NCBI GenBank assembly: GCA_910585205.1
Contig: CAJUCC010000024.1
Span: 1-7,625, forward strand
From: an uncultured Lachnospiraceae bacterium
GTDB taxonomy: Bacteria > Bacillota > Clostridia > Lachnospirales > Lachnospiraceae
Reading direction: 5' to 3'
DNA: 7,625 nt
The translations under genes were made by a program, and so were the position numbers. The notes beneath the pieces were generated by a model that was not told where the DNA came from, ran no database searches, and saw only the letters and a list, made by a program, of their open reading frames with translations. This document shows, in pieces, positions 1 to 5,998 of the stretch; within the stretch, counting starts at the first letter, position 1; every line of letters starts with the position of its first letter.

Positions 1-819
1 AGAAAAAGCAACTGCATTTTTGCTTCCCGTATCGCCCCGCTGCCGTTCTCCGCAGCCCGGCGCCGCGGATTTTGCGCTTACTTCAACCCAGGCCGGCGCA
101 AAACCGCTGCGCACGGCATTTTTAACCGATTTTACATTCGACCAGGCGGCACAGTAAAAAGGAACGAAGCCGCGCGCAAAGGTTTCCCGCGCCAGCCGAT
201 TTGTCAGTGCCGCCGCAACGCCCTGCCTCCTGTATGCGGGAAGAACATCAATCCCGATCTGCCACATGGTATCACAGTCGGCGGAACAGCCTGCCAGTCC
301 GATCAGCCTGTCTTTGTCAAAGGCACCGACCGCGAGCCTGTCCAGATGTCTGCGGTCCGCGCAAAGCGCATTTTTCCACTCCGGCAGATAAAGCGGCGCA
401 AACGCCGCCGGTTCCAGTACACGCAGAGAATAATCGCATGTCCGCTCATACCGGAACACTTCCGCGGCTTCCGGCAGAAAATAAGCCGACATCATGTAGA
501 TCCTTGCCCTCGCTTTTTCCAGTATCGCATTCAGCGGATACAGTCCCGGCGTCTCAAAGCAGTTCTCAATGTCGGGTGTCCCGTCGAGAAACCGTGCGAT
601 CTCCGGACAGAGATCGGCACGACACGATGCCACGACATTCGAACCATAGGACACCAGCGTACAGATATGCGGCACGCTGAGATAGCGTTTTGCCTTGTCC
701 GAGGCCGCGGATACAAAAACACGGTTCTCGTCCGCCCGGAAGTCTTCCGGCCTGCAATTACAGTCGCGGGCAGACTGCTCCATCGCAATCTGCCAGATTG
801 CCTGATTATTCAATTTCAT
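1..819 (-). CDS. GNAT-family N-acetyltransferase, 3' end cut by window edge
   Basis: The frame from the ATG at 817-819 stays open for 273 codons to base 1, so the stop lies outside the window. The C-terminal half has the GNAT acetyl-CoA-binding core. A beta strand followed by motif A reads IGIDVLPAYRRQGVAAALT (residues 188-206) and contains the R-x-x-G-x-A pyrophosphate loop (R197, G200, A202). It is followed by FYCAAWSN (221-228) and a helix ending in the SGF typical of motif B (238-240). Family knowledge says such enzymes move acetyl from acetyl-CoA to an amine; the substrate cannot be read from sequence. Residues 1-130 form an N-terminal domain with conserved-looking SYGSNVVAS (57-65). I remember close Lachnospiraceae proteins of about 250-270 residues, so only a few codons may be missing. 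The tail after about residue 250 (KSAAPGCGERQRGDTG) is unlike the core. The gene overlaps the upstream receiver gene by 14 nt, which suggests translational coupling. GNAT assignment is secure; function is unknown. Confidence 0.85.
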   Translation of the reverse strand, partial: MKLNNQAIWQIAMEQSARDCNCRPEDFRADENRVFVSAASDKAKRYLSVPHICTLVSYGSNVVASCRADLCPEIARFLDGTPDIENCFETPGLYPLNAILEKARARIYMMSAYFLPEAAEVFRYERTCDYSLRVLEPAAFAPLYLPEWKNALCADRRHLDRLAVGAFDKDRLIGLAGCSADCDTMWQIGIDVLPAYRRQGVAAALTNRLARETFARGFVPFYCAAWSNVKSVKNAVRSGFAPAWVEVSAKSAAPGCGERQRGDTGSKNAVAFS

Positions 820-1585
820 CCGCCCCTTCCAGTATCCCGGCAATTTCCGCAAGCAGCCTGTCTTTTACCGGAGGTTTCAGAAGATACCCTGCCGGTTTCA
901 ACTTCAATACCGCCTCAATGTCCGCCCGGGCATTTACGGCGGTCAGAAAAACTACGGGAATGCATTTCAGATCATCCTCCGCGCGTATCATTTCCAATGT
1001 CATTCTGCCATCACAAACCGGCATTTCATAATCCAGCAAAATCAGATCCGGCCTTTTTCTGCCGATGGAAGTCATTGCCTGCGCTCCCGAAATGGCCATC
1101 AAAACCTCATAATCCGCCTCCAGCATCGCTTTGATCGTCCGCAGCGTCGTACCGTTGTCATCCACAATCAGAATCCGCTTTTTTCCGGCCTTCTTTTCCT
1201 CTGCCTCTTTTTCCGTCTCTCTTTCATTCAGATCAAGTCTGCGGCAGACGGCCTCCATAATTGTGGTGTTTTCTACCGGACGAACCAGATTTTCAAACTG
1301 CGGGCCTTCATAATACTTAAAGAACCGCTCGCTCTCTTCTTTTGTCCCGATCGTCAAAACCGGAATCTGTGCATACCGGTCGCTCAACAGGAAAAAAACA
1401 GAAGGATCAATATCATACGCACCGATCAAACTGATTACAACCAGATCCGGTTTGACAATTTTCAGCATCCCCTCCAAAGTGCCCGCATTTTCCGAACAGA
1501 GCTGTACGTGAAAATATCGTGCCAAAAATGTATTCGTCTCCTTTACCACCGCATTGAGTTTCCCGATTAACAAAATCTTTTTCAT
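806..1585 (-). CDS. Double-receiver response regulator without output domain (pseudo-receiver + intact receiver)
   Basis: This is a 259-residue soluble protein. Residues about 136-255 are a complete receiver domain: ILIVDDN with the acidic pair D142/D143, LLDYEMP with phosphoacceptor D185, FLTAV with T215, and LLKPP with K237. Residues 1-118 have the same alpha/beta rhythm (MKKILLIG, then KPDLVVISLIG, then IPVLTIGT, then NLVRPV). However, S52 stands where the phosphoacceptor Asp should be, the N-terminal acidic pair is missing, and R102 replaces the Lys, so this half is a degenerate receiver. A charged linker (about 120-135, Glu/Lys rich) joins the two. There is no DNA-binding, GGDEF, EAL or other effector domain. 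The gene starts 27 nt after the stop of the hybrid kinase gene and has a strong GGGAGG site, so it is the likely partner of that kinase. By inference it receives phosphate from the HPt domain and acts through protein contacts. A role as a phosphate sink is also possible. Confidence 0.93.
   Translation of the reverse strand: MKKILLIGKLNAVVKETNTFLARYFHVQLCSENAGTLEGMLKIVKPDLVVISLIGAYDIDPSVFFLLSDRYAQIPVLTIGTKEESERFFKYYEGPQFENLVRPVENTTIMEAVCRRLDLNERETEKEAEEKKAGKKRILIVDDNGTTLRTIKAMLEADYEVLMAISGAQAMTSIGRKRPDLILLDYEMPVCDGRMTLEMIRAEDDLKCIPVVFLTAVNARADIEAVLKLKPAGYLLKPPVKDRLLAEIAGILEGADEIE
823..830 (-). promoter_or_regulatory. Ribosome binding site of the GNAT gene
   Basis: On the minus strand GGAAGGGG lies 3 nt before the ATG at 819 (5 nt if GGAAGG is taken as the core). 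It sits inside the last codons of the receiver gene. It supports the choice of 819 as start and the idea that the acetyltransferase is translated from the same mRNA as the receiver gene. Confidence 0.6.
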
Positions 1586-1590
1586 GTTAT

Positions 1591-1596
1591 CCTCCC
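1591..1596 (-). promoter_or_regulatory. Ribosome binding site of the double-receiver gene
   Basis: GGGAGG on the minus strand lies 5 nt upstream of the ATG at 1585, inside the 27-nt gap after the kinase stop codon. It is a near-ideal Firmicute Shine-Dalgarno. It confirms the start and suggests strong independent initiation on a shared transcript. Confidence 0.75.
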
Positions 1597-1612
1597 ACCG
1601 TCGGTACCGGCT

Positions 1613-4600
1613 CTATCCGCGTCCTGCTGCCATCTGTTCTGTCAGCAAAGCGGCTGTCCGGTCTGTCTCTTCCAAATCCAGATTTGTCACCGCTTCCGCA
1701 AACTTTCTGATATTCTCTGCAACTTCCTCCGGATACGCATATGCCCGCAGCTCCGCAACGGCCTGGTCTGCCCGGTCGATTTCCATCTCCTGCATATTGA
1801 TCCGCACCATTTCCACAAGCGCCAGTATCACCGAACGGTCTGTCACTTCTTCCCCGGCCGCCTCTTCGATGCCGAAAACCCCCTGCAATTTCTGCCGATA
1901 ACTGCGCCATTCCTCCAGAAACGCCGTTGTCATGGACGTAATTATATCTATTTTACTATTTTTTGCCGCATTTTCCAATACCCCCGCAACGCCTGCCAGC
2001 GGCACAATACCCACCGTCGCCGCAAGGCTTTTCATGGCATGTACCTGAATCCGGTATCGCTTCGCAAAGTCCGGTTCTCCAATACGCATGTATGCCTGCT
2101 CCAAATGCCCCGCCGCAGATTCAATCTGATCGTAAAACGCTCTCACCGTATGCCGAAGCAGTTCCGCATCCGGCAAATGCAGCCAGGCATAATTCCAGTC
2201 CAGCCCCTCCACTGCCGGCAGCTCCTCCGGCATTGTTTCCGCGCCATCCGTCTGTACCGCTTCGTCCGGGCGAACGTCCGCTTCCTCCTCATAATGCCGC
2301 AGCAGTTTTTCCGGCAGCCGTTTTCGAATCATACTTTCAAGCTTTTGGGGCACGATCGGCTTAGACAGAAAATCGTCAAAGCCCGCCGAGAGATAGTTCT
2401 CCTTTGCCCCGGATACCGCATTGGCAGTCAGCACGACAATCGGCGTATCCCGGCATGCACAGACCGGCAGCGATTTGATTCGATGAAGTGTTTCCACACC
2501 GTCCATTCCCGGCATCATATGATCGAGAAAGATCAAATCATAATGATTTTCCTGAACCAGCCTCAAACACGCCTCTCCTCCGTCGGCATCCGTTATCTGA
2601 ATCCGTGTCTCTTTCAGTAAATTCCGCAATACTTTTCGATTGACGGCGTTGTCGTCCGCCACCAGTATCCTGGCATCCGGCGCACAAAAACCGGTATGGT
2701 GGCAGTGCGCTTTCATACTCTGATATACCCGGGATTCGAAATTCCCCACCGGTGCAGGGTCTATGATTTTCTGCTCCAGCTCAAACCAGAACTTTGATCC
2801 CTCACCATATACACTCTCAACCTGCAGTTTGCTGCCAAGCAGCGTCAAAAGCTGCATTGTAATGCTCATGCCCAGGCCGGTTCCCTCAATATTGCGGTTC
2901 CGCTCTTCCTCAATCCGCTCAAACTCTGCAGACAGCTTCCACAGATCCTGCTCCCGAATCCCGATGCCCGTGTCCTCCACTTCAAATCTGAGCATTGTCC
3001 TTTCTTCCGCATTGTCGCTCTGTACCCGCAGCCATACGGTTCCCTCGTGCGTGTATTTGACCGCATTGGTAAGGATATTCGTCAATATCTGGCGAAGCCG
3101 CACATCATCCCCGTACAGCCGACATGGGATCTCCCGTTCAACCTCCACAACCAAATTGATATTTTTATCCGCAGCCCGCTGTGATGTCATATTCACCAGA
3201 TCGTGAATCAGGCTGCTGATGTCATACACCACCGGCACAATCTCCATTTTGCCGGACTCGATTTTGGAAAAATCGAGAATATCGTTAACTAGGGAAAGCA
3301 GCGTCTGACCGGCCGTATGAATATCCATGGCATACTCTTTAATATTCTCTTCCGTTGATTCGCGCAGAATCATCTCATCCATTCCGAGCACGGCATTGAT
3401 CGGCGTGCGAATCTCGTGGGACATATGCGCCAGAAATTTGCCCTTCGCTTCATTTGCGGCCAGCGCTTCCTGTCTCGCCGCATCCGCATCCTCCTTTGCC
3501 TGTGCCAGCAACCGATTCTGCTCCTCCGCAATCCGCATTCTTTTCTCCGCATCCGCCCGGTATTCCTGTGTGATCTGTAAAATATGCATAACCGCCATTG
3601 TCACACAAAACACGGCGGCGCCGTATTGTCCACCCACACTTCCATATGCGCTCGTAAAAAACAACCGCAGCATTATATATGCAGATTGTCCCGCAAACAA
3701 GGCAAGCAGCGATACGGCCGGCAGCCAAATACGATACCCCGTTTTTCGGCTGTCAGACTGCAGCAGACTTACAAGCGCCGTCGCACAAATTATGCAGACC
3801 ACGGCAGCGGACAATTCCGTCGCCTCTTCCATATTCCACAGTCCCGTCATCTGCAGCGCCATCTGTATTCCCGCATTGCCGATTGCAAGACACAGCAGCA
3901 GGGCAAAGCGGCGCGGATATGTCTTCCCCTGGTTCCGCTCAACATAAAGCGCCAGCAAAAGTGGAAACAGCAACATCAAATAATGGTGCGCCGCATACGC
4001 TTCCTGTATATTATAGAAGATACTCAGTATGCCCGAGTCGATAAAATAACCGGTTCCCGCCAAAAGCCCGGCCAATCCCAGAAACAGCTCTCCCCGGCTG
4101 TCCTGTCCCGTACATTTGCGCAGCAGTGCAATCACAAACAGAATAACGGCCGCAATCACAATCAGCAGGAAACAGACAATATCGGCAAAATTGCTTCCGG
4201 CCATGCCGATCATAACCGTGCCGGCCGTTTCTACCTCAATTTCTCCCAGCACTGTCTCCGCATTCTGATCGCAGGCTGCCAGCGCGATGCACAGTTCCCC
4301 GTCCTGCATTATATACGGAATATCCACAAAATGATCGGTTCCCGCGCTCTCACCGTCCTGTTCCTGCCGATAAATAATCTCGTCGCCCAAAAAGACGGAC
4401 ACATCCGCATTGGAAGAAAAAAACTGCAATGTCATGCCCGCACTTTCTTCCGGCAAACCGCTTTTGAATAAAACGATTTCATCGGAGCGGAGCCTTCCCG
4501 TATAGGGGAGAGAGGCACCGGTCAATTCTGTCCCGTCCGCCAATATGATGCGCCATTCCTCGTCCAAATAATGTTCCTGCTCATTCGCCGGCAAACCCTT

Positions 4601-4705
4601 TGCTTCCTCCTGCCGATGCCGAAGCAAAGCGCCGGTCATACAGACACAGATCAAAAGAAGGAGCAACACTGCTGTTTTCCTCAGATATTTTACCTTATTT
4701 TTCAT
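1613..4705 (-). CDS. Membrane hybrid sensor histidine kinase (7TM sensor-HisKA-HATPase-REC-HPt)
   Basis: The product has 1030 residues. TM1 (about 11-28) is a signal anchor. Residues about 30-170 form an extracytoplasmic beta-rich domain. Seven hydrophobic helices follow (about 173-195, 205-222, 239-253, 265-287, 295-316, 324-350, 357-378), the layout of 7TMR-DISM sensors. A coiled coil (380-420) leads to HisKA with SHEIRTP (H430). The ATPase domain has N-box NILTNAVKYT (N547), DTGIGI (578-583) and GTGLGM (608-613). A receiver follows with D684/D685, D728 (FLDHMMPG), T760 and K782. The HPt (about 840-945) has VHAMKSLAATVG with H889. The last 80 or so residues are helical and unassigned. All relay residues are present. 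Family knowledge predicts phosphate flow H430 to D728 to H889 and then to a separate receiver, here probably the next gene. The ligand is unknown. I chose ATG 4705, which begins MKNKVKYLRK directly before TM1 and follows GGGAAACAA. Earlier in-frame codons (ATG 4726, TTG 4774) lack a ribosome site and would put a polar extension before the signal anchor. Confidence 0.95.
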   Translation of the reverse strand: MKNKVKYLRKTAVLLLLLICVCMTGALLRHRQEEAKGLPANEQEHYLDEEWRIILADGTELTGASLPYTGRLRSDEIVLFKSGLPEESAGMTLQFFSSNADVSVFLGDEIIYRQEQDGESAGTDHFVDIPYIMQDGELCIALAACDQNAETVLGEIEVETAGTVMIGMAGSNFADIVCFLLIVIAAVILFVIALLRKCTGQDSRGELFLGLAGLLAGTGYFIDSGILSIFYNIQEAYAAHHYLMLLFPLLLALYVERNQGKTYPRRFALLLCLAIGNAGIQMALQMTGLWNMEEATELSAAVVCIICATALVSLLQSDSRKTGYRIWLPAVSLLALFAGQSAYIMLRLFFTSAYGSVGGQYGAAVFCVTMAVMHILQITQEYRADAEKRMRIAEEQNRLLAQAKEDADAARQEALAANEAKGKFLAHMSHEIRTPINAVLGMDEMILRESTEENIKEYAMDIHTAGQTLLSLVNDILDFSKIESGKMEIVPVVYDISSLIHDLVNMTSQRAADKNINLVVEVEREIPCRLYGDDVRLRQILTNILTNAVKYTHEGTVWLRVQSDNAEERTMLRFEVEDTGIGIREQDLWKLSAEFERIEEERNRNIEGTGLGMSITMQLLTLLGSKLQVESVYGEGSKFWFELEQKIIDPAPVGNFESRVYQSMKAHCHHTGFCAPDARILVADDNAVNRKVLRNLLKETRIQITDADGGEACLRLVQENHYDLIFLDHMMPGMDGVETLHRIKSLPVCACRDTPIVVLTANAVSGAKENYLSAGFDDFLSKPIVPQKLESMIRKRLPEKLLRHYEEEADVRPDEAVQTDGAETMPEELPAVEGLDWNYAWLHLPDAELLRHTVRAFYDQIESAAGHLEQAYMRIGEPDFAKRYRIQVHAMKSLAATVGIVPLAGVAGVLENAAKNSKIDIITSMTTAFLEEWRSYRQKLQGVFGIEEAAGEEVTDRSVILALVEMVRINMQEMEIDRADQAVAELRAYAYPEEVAENIRKFAEAVTNLDLEETDRTAALLTEQMAAGRG

Positions 4706-4745
4706 TTGTTTCCCATTTCTTTGCATGATTGCTGCGTTTTGACTG

Positions 4746-4790
4746 TTATGGGGCTGTGCGGGAAGGCAATGCAAGGGCCTTACCCGTCAT
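4746..4790 (-). CDS. Possible 14-codon leader ORF upstream of the kinase
   Basis: On the minus strand, ATG at 4788-4790 opens a 14-codon frame (MTGKALALPSRTAP) that ends at TAA 4746-4748, 41 nt before the kinase start. AGGAG precedes the ATG, but with only 2 nt of spacing, which is shorter than usual. The frame differs from that of the kinase. It has no run of a single amino acid that would suggest classical attenuation. It may be a chance ORF and is listed because it lies wholly in the predicted 5' leader. Confidence 0.2.
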   Translation of the reverse strand: MTGKALALPSRTAP

Positions 4791-4810
4791 CTCTCCTCAA
4801 CGCTGCTGCG

Positions 4811-4838
4811 ATTATTTGTCTGCATGAAGTTTGGACAA
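4811..4838 (-). promoter_or_regulatory. Candidate sigma-A-type promoter of the kinase-receiver-GNAT operon
   Basis: On the minus strand the -35 is TTGTCC (4833-4838, 4 of 6 to TTGACA). After a 16-nt spacer the -10 is AATAAT (4811-4816, 5 of 6 to TATAAT). Transcription would start near 4804 and give a leader of about 100 nt before the kinase ATG. The -35 lies within the 3' arm of the inverted repeat at 4824-4881, so a protein bound to the repeat would be placed to affect this promoter. It is the best match I found in the gap, but the spacing is one nt below optimum and the -35 is weak. Confidence 0.35.
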
Positions 4839-4881
4839 TAAGCATACTGTCTCAACATATTCACTATTGTCCAAACCTCAT
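4824..4881. repeat. 17-bp inverted repeat with 24-nt loop at the compositional boundary
   Basis: The arm at 4824-4840 (ATGAAGTTTGGACAATA) is the reverse complement of the arm at 4865-4881, except at 4828/4877. The inner 12 bp (4829-4840 with 4865-4876) match perfectly, and the loop is 4841-4864. In a minus-strand transcript the one mismatch becomes a G-U pair, so the RNA stem would have 17 unbroken pairs. In a plus-strand transcript it would be an A-C mismatch. The repeat begins 11 nt after the rhuM stop codon. The 3' flank on the minus strand reads CAGACAAATAATCGC and has no U-run, so it is not a standard terminator. It could be an operator, a 3'-end stabilising hairpin, or the ends of a small mobile element. 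Confidence 0.85.
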
Positions 4882-4892
4882 CACATATCTTT

Positions 4893-5897
4893 TTATTTCT
4901 TATCTGCCTTTTGTTCCAACATTTTTATTGAGTTCAAATAGTCCTCTTCTACATCACTAATGGTTCTAGCTTTATATTTCTTATATTCATCTGTTGCCTT
5001 ATTAACAGCCTGCTTATGAGAGACACTTCCATTTCCCTGCAATAACTGCTCTCCAGTCATTGTAAGAATACGATCCAAATGTTCTGCCCAATTTTTCATG
5101 GTCATTGCCTGTTCACGTTCCGCCTGACGTTCCGCAAAATCTAAATACCCTGACACCAGTTGACCCATTGCTCGAAGTTCTTTTTCATCCAAATAATTTT
5201 TTGCAACAACAGCTTCTTTCAATGTGGGCTGATTTCCAACAAATGTTGTAAGTCCCATAAACTCTTTTTCAGCATCTACCCTTGTGTAAATAACCTCCGC
5301 CGCCGTTTGACCATGAATAGCATAATGAATTTTATTCTGCACTTTTTTGAAAAAGAGAATGGATATTTCCGCTTTGGGATCGTAATCAATGCTAGTAGCG
5401 TAAATCTCTAGAACTTGCCTGTAAAATACCTTTTCAGAAGCACGAATGTCTCGGATTCTTTCAAGTAATTCTTTAAAGTAACCGCCGCCACCCAGATTTT
5501 TCAATCGTTCATCATCCAACGCAAAACCTTTTCGCATATATTCTTTCAGTATATTAGTCGCCCAGATCCTGAACTGCGTGCCGCGTTTGGATTTCACACG
5601 ATAGCCCACAGAAATAATGACATCCAAATTATAGTAGTCAACTTGATAGGTTTTTCCGTCCGATGCAGTTGTTGCAAAATTTGCAACAACTGATTCTCTC
5701 ATTAGTTCTCCTTCAGAAAAAATGTTTTTTATATGTCTTGAAATCGTTGATTTATTCCTTTGGAATAATTCAGCCATCTGGTCAATGGATAACCATACAG
5801 TATCTTCGTCAAAAGTCGTTTCGATTTTTGTCAAACCATCTTGTGTTGTATAAATAATTATATTCGATTTCTGATTCATATTATCCTGATTATTCAC
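4893..5897 (-). CDS. rhuM: RhuM-family protein (virulence RhuM / defence-island associated)
   Basis: The product has 334 residues, about the usual RhuM length, with no membrane segment. Residues about 34-60 (VWLSIDQMAELF, then STISRHIKNIF) look like a helix-turn-helix. The block NLDVIISVGYRVKSKRGTQF (90-109) followed by RIWATNILKEYM is a RhuM hallmark. So is the later stretch with HYAIHGQTAAEVIYTRVDAE (191-210) followed by MGLTTF. The C-terminal part (about 225-334) is helical and charged. The family is named after a Salmonella SPI-3 gene, and its biochemical role is not established. Members are common in restriction-modification loci and defence islands, which fits the DUF1524 gene 101 nt upstream. 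I chose the GTG at 5895-5897 because AGAGGT lies 6 nt before it; an ATG at 5879 is an alternative that removes six residues. Composition is AT-rich like its upstream neighbour and unlike the kinase operon. The family call is firm and the function is unknown. Confidence 0.92.
   Translation of the reverse strand: MNNQDNMNQKSNIIIYTTQDGLTKIETTFDEDTVWLSIDQMAELFQRNKSTISRHIKNIFSEGELMRESVVANFATTASDGKTYQVDYYNLDVIISVGYRVKSKRGTQFRIWATNILKEYMRKGFALDDERLKNLGGGGYFKELLERIRDIRASEKVFYRQVLEIYATSIDYDPKAEISILFFKKVQNKIHYAIHGQTAAEVIYTRVDAEKEFMGLTTFVGNQPTLKEAVVAKNYLDEKELRAMGQLVSGYLDFAERQAEREQAMTMKNWAEHLDRILTMTGEQLLQGNGSVSHKQAVNKATDEYKKYKARTISDVEEDYLNSIKMLEQKADKK
5666..5692. repeat. Perfect 13-bp inverted repeat inside rhuM
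   Basis: The left arm CAGTTGTTGCAAA (5666-5678) and right arm TTTGCAACAACTG (5680-5692) are perfect reverse complements around one base. They lie in the rhuM coding region and encode VVANFATTA (about residues 70-78), so codon choice around a conserved-looking peptide may explain them. A regulator site or an mRNA hairpin is possible but has no other support. Confidence 0.6.
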
Positions 5898-5998
5898 TTC
5901 GTTACCTCTTTTTGATAATTTTTACTTCTTCTTTCAATCATTAATCACTTTTTAGATTTCATGAACCAAGGAACAATAAATGTTTTGAGCAAAAATGA
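5898..5998. other. 101-nt AT-rich gap between the DUF1524 gene and rhuM
   Basis: Apart from the rhuM ribosome site I see no convincing promoter and no hairpin followed by a U-run. The two genes may share a transcript, but 101 nt also leaves room for a separate rhuM promoter that I cannot recognise. Confidence 0.5.
5904..5909 (-). promoter_or_regulatory. Ribosome binding site deciding the rhuM GTG start
   Basis: AGAGGT on the minus strand is 6 nt upstream of the GTG at 5897, the right spacing for a Firmicute start. The nearby ATG at 5879 is preceded only by a weaker AGGAT. Confidence 0.65.

Larger units (their letters stand above)
4706..4892. other. Intergenic junction between the kinase operon and the rhuM module
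   Basis: This 187-nt gap is the 5' region of the kinase operon and the 3' flank of rhuM. It also marks the switch from GC-rich sequence on the left to AT-rich sequence on the right. It holds a long inverted repeat (4824-4881), a candidate promoter (4811-4838) and a possible 14-codon leader ORF (4746-4790), all reading on the minus strand. I see no intrinsic terminator with a U-tract for rhuM, so read-through into the kinase operon is possible. Confidence 0.7.

Noticed and set aside
346..1134. 262-residue plus-strand frame antisense to the GNAT and receiver genes
   Set aside because: Both minus-strand frames have clear family motifs. The plus product is Pro/Arg/His rich with no recognisable domain, and its start lies within the GNAT gene.
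1586..1612. CGGTACCG palindrome in the kinase-receiver gap
   Set aside because: Eight bases is too short to stand out. The gap is fully explained by the receiver ribosome site.
3584..4471. 295-residue plus-strand frame antisense to the kinase sensor region
   Set aside because: The minus-strand frame here encodes a clear membrane sensor. The plus frame has no domain signature and no ribosome site, and its composition is that of a shadow frame (Gln/Arg/His rich).
4706..4774. Longer kinase start at TTG 4774 or ATG 4726
   Set aside because: Neither has a ribosome binding site. Both would put a polar 7 to 23-residue extension before the signal anchor, while ATG 4705 gives a standard Lys-rich N-terminus.
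4824..4881. Intrinsic terminator for rhuM
   Set aside because: The stem is long but AT-balanced with a 24-nt loop, and no U-run follows on either strand.
5160..5857. Plus-strand short frames at 5160-5411 and 5663-5857
   Set aside because: They lie antisense to rhuM and have no ribosome site or domain. AT-rich sequence gives such frames readily.
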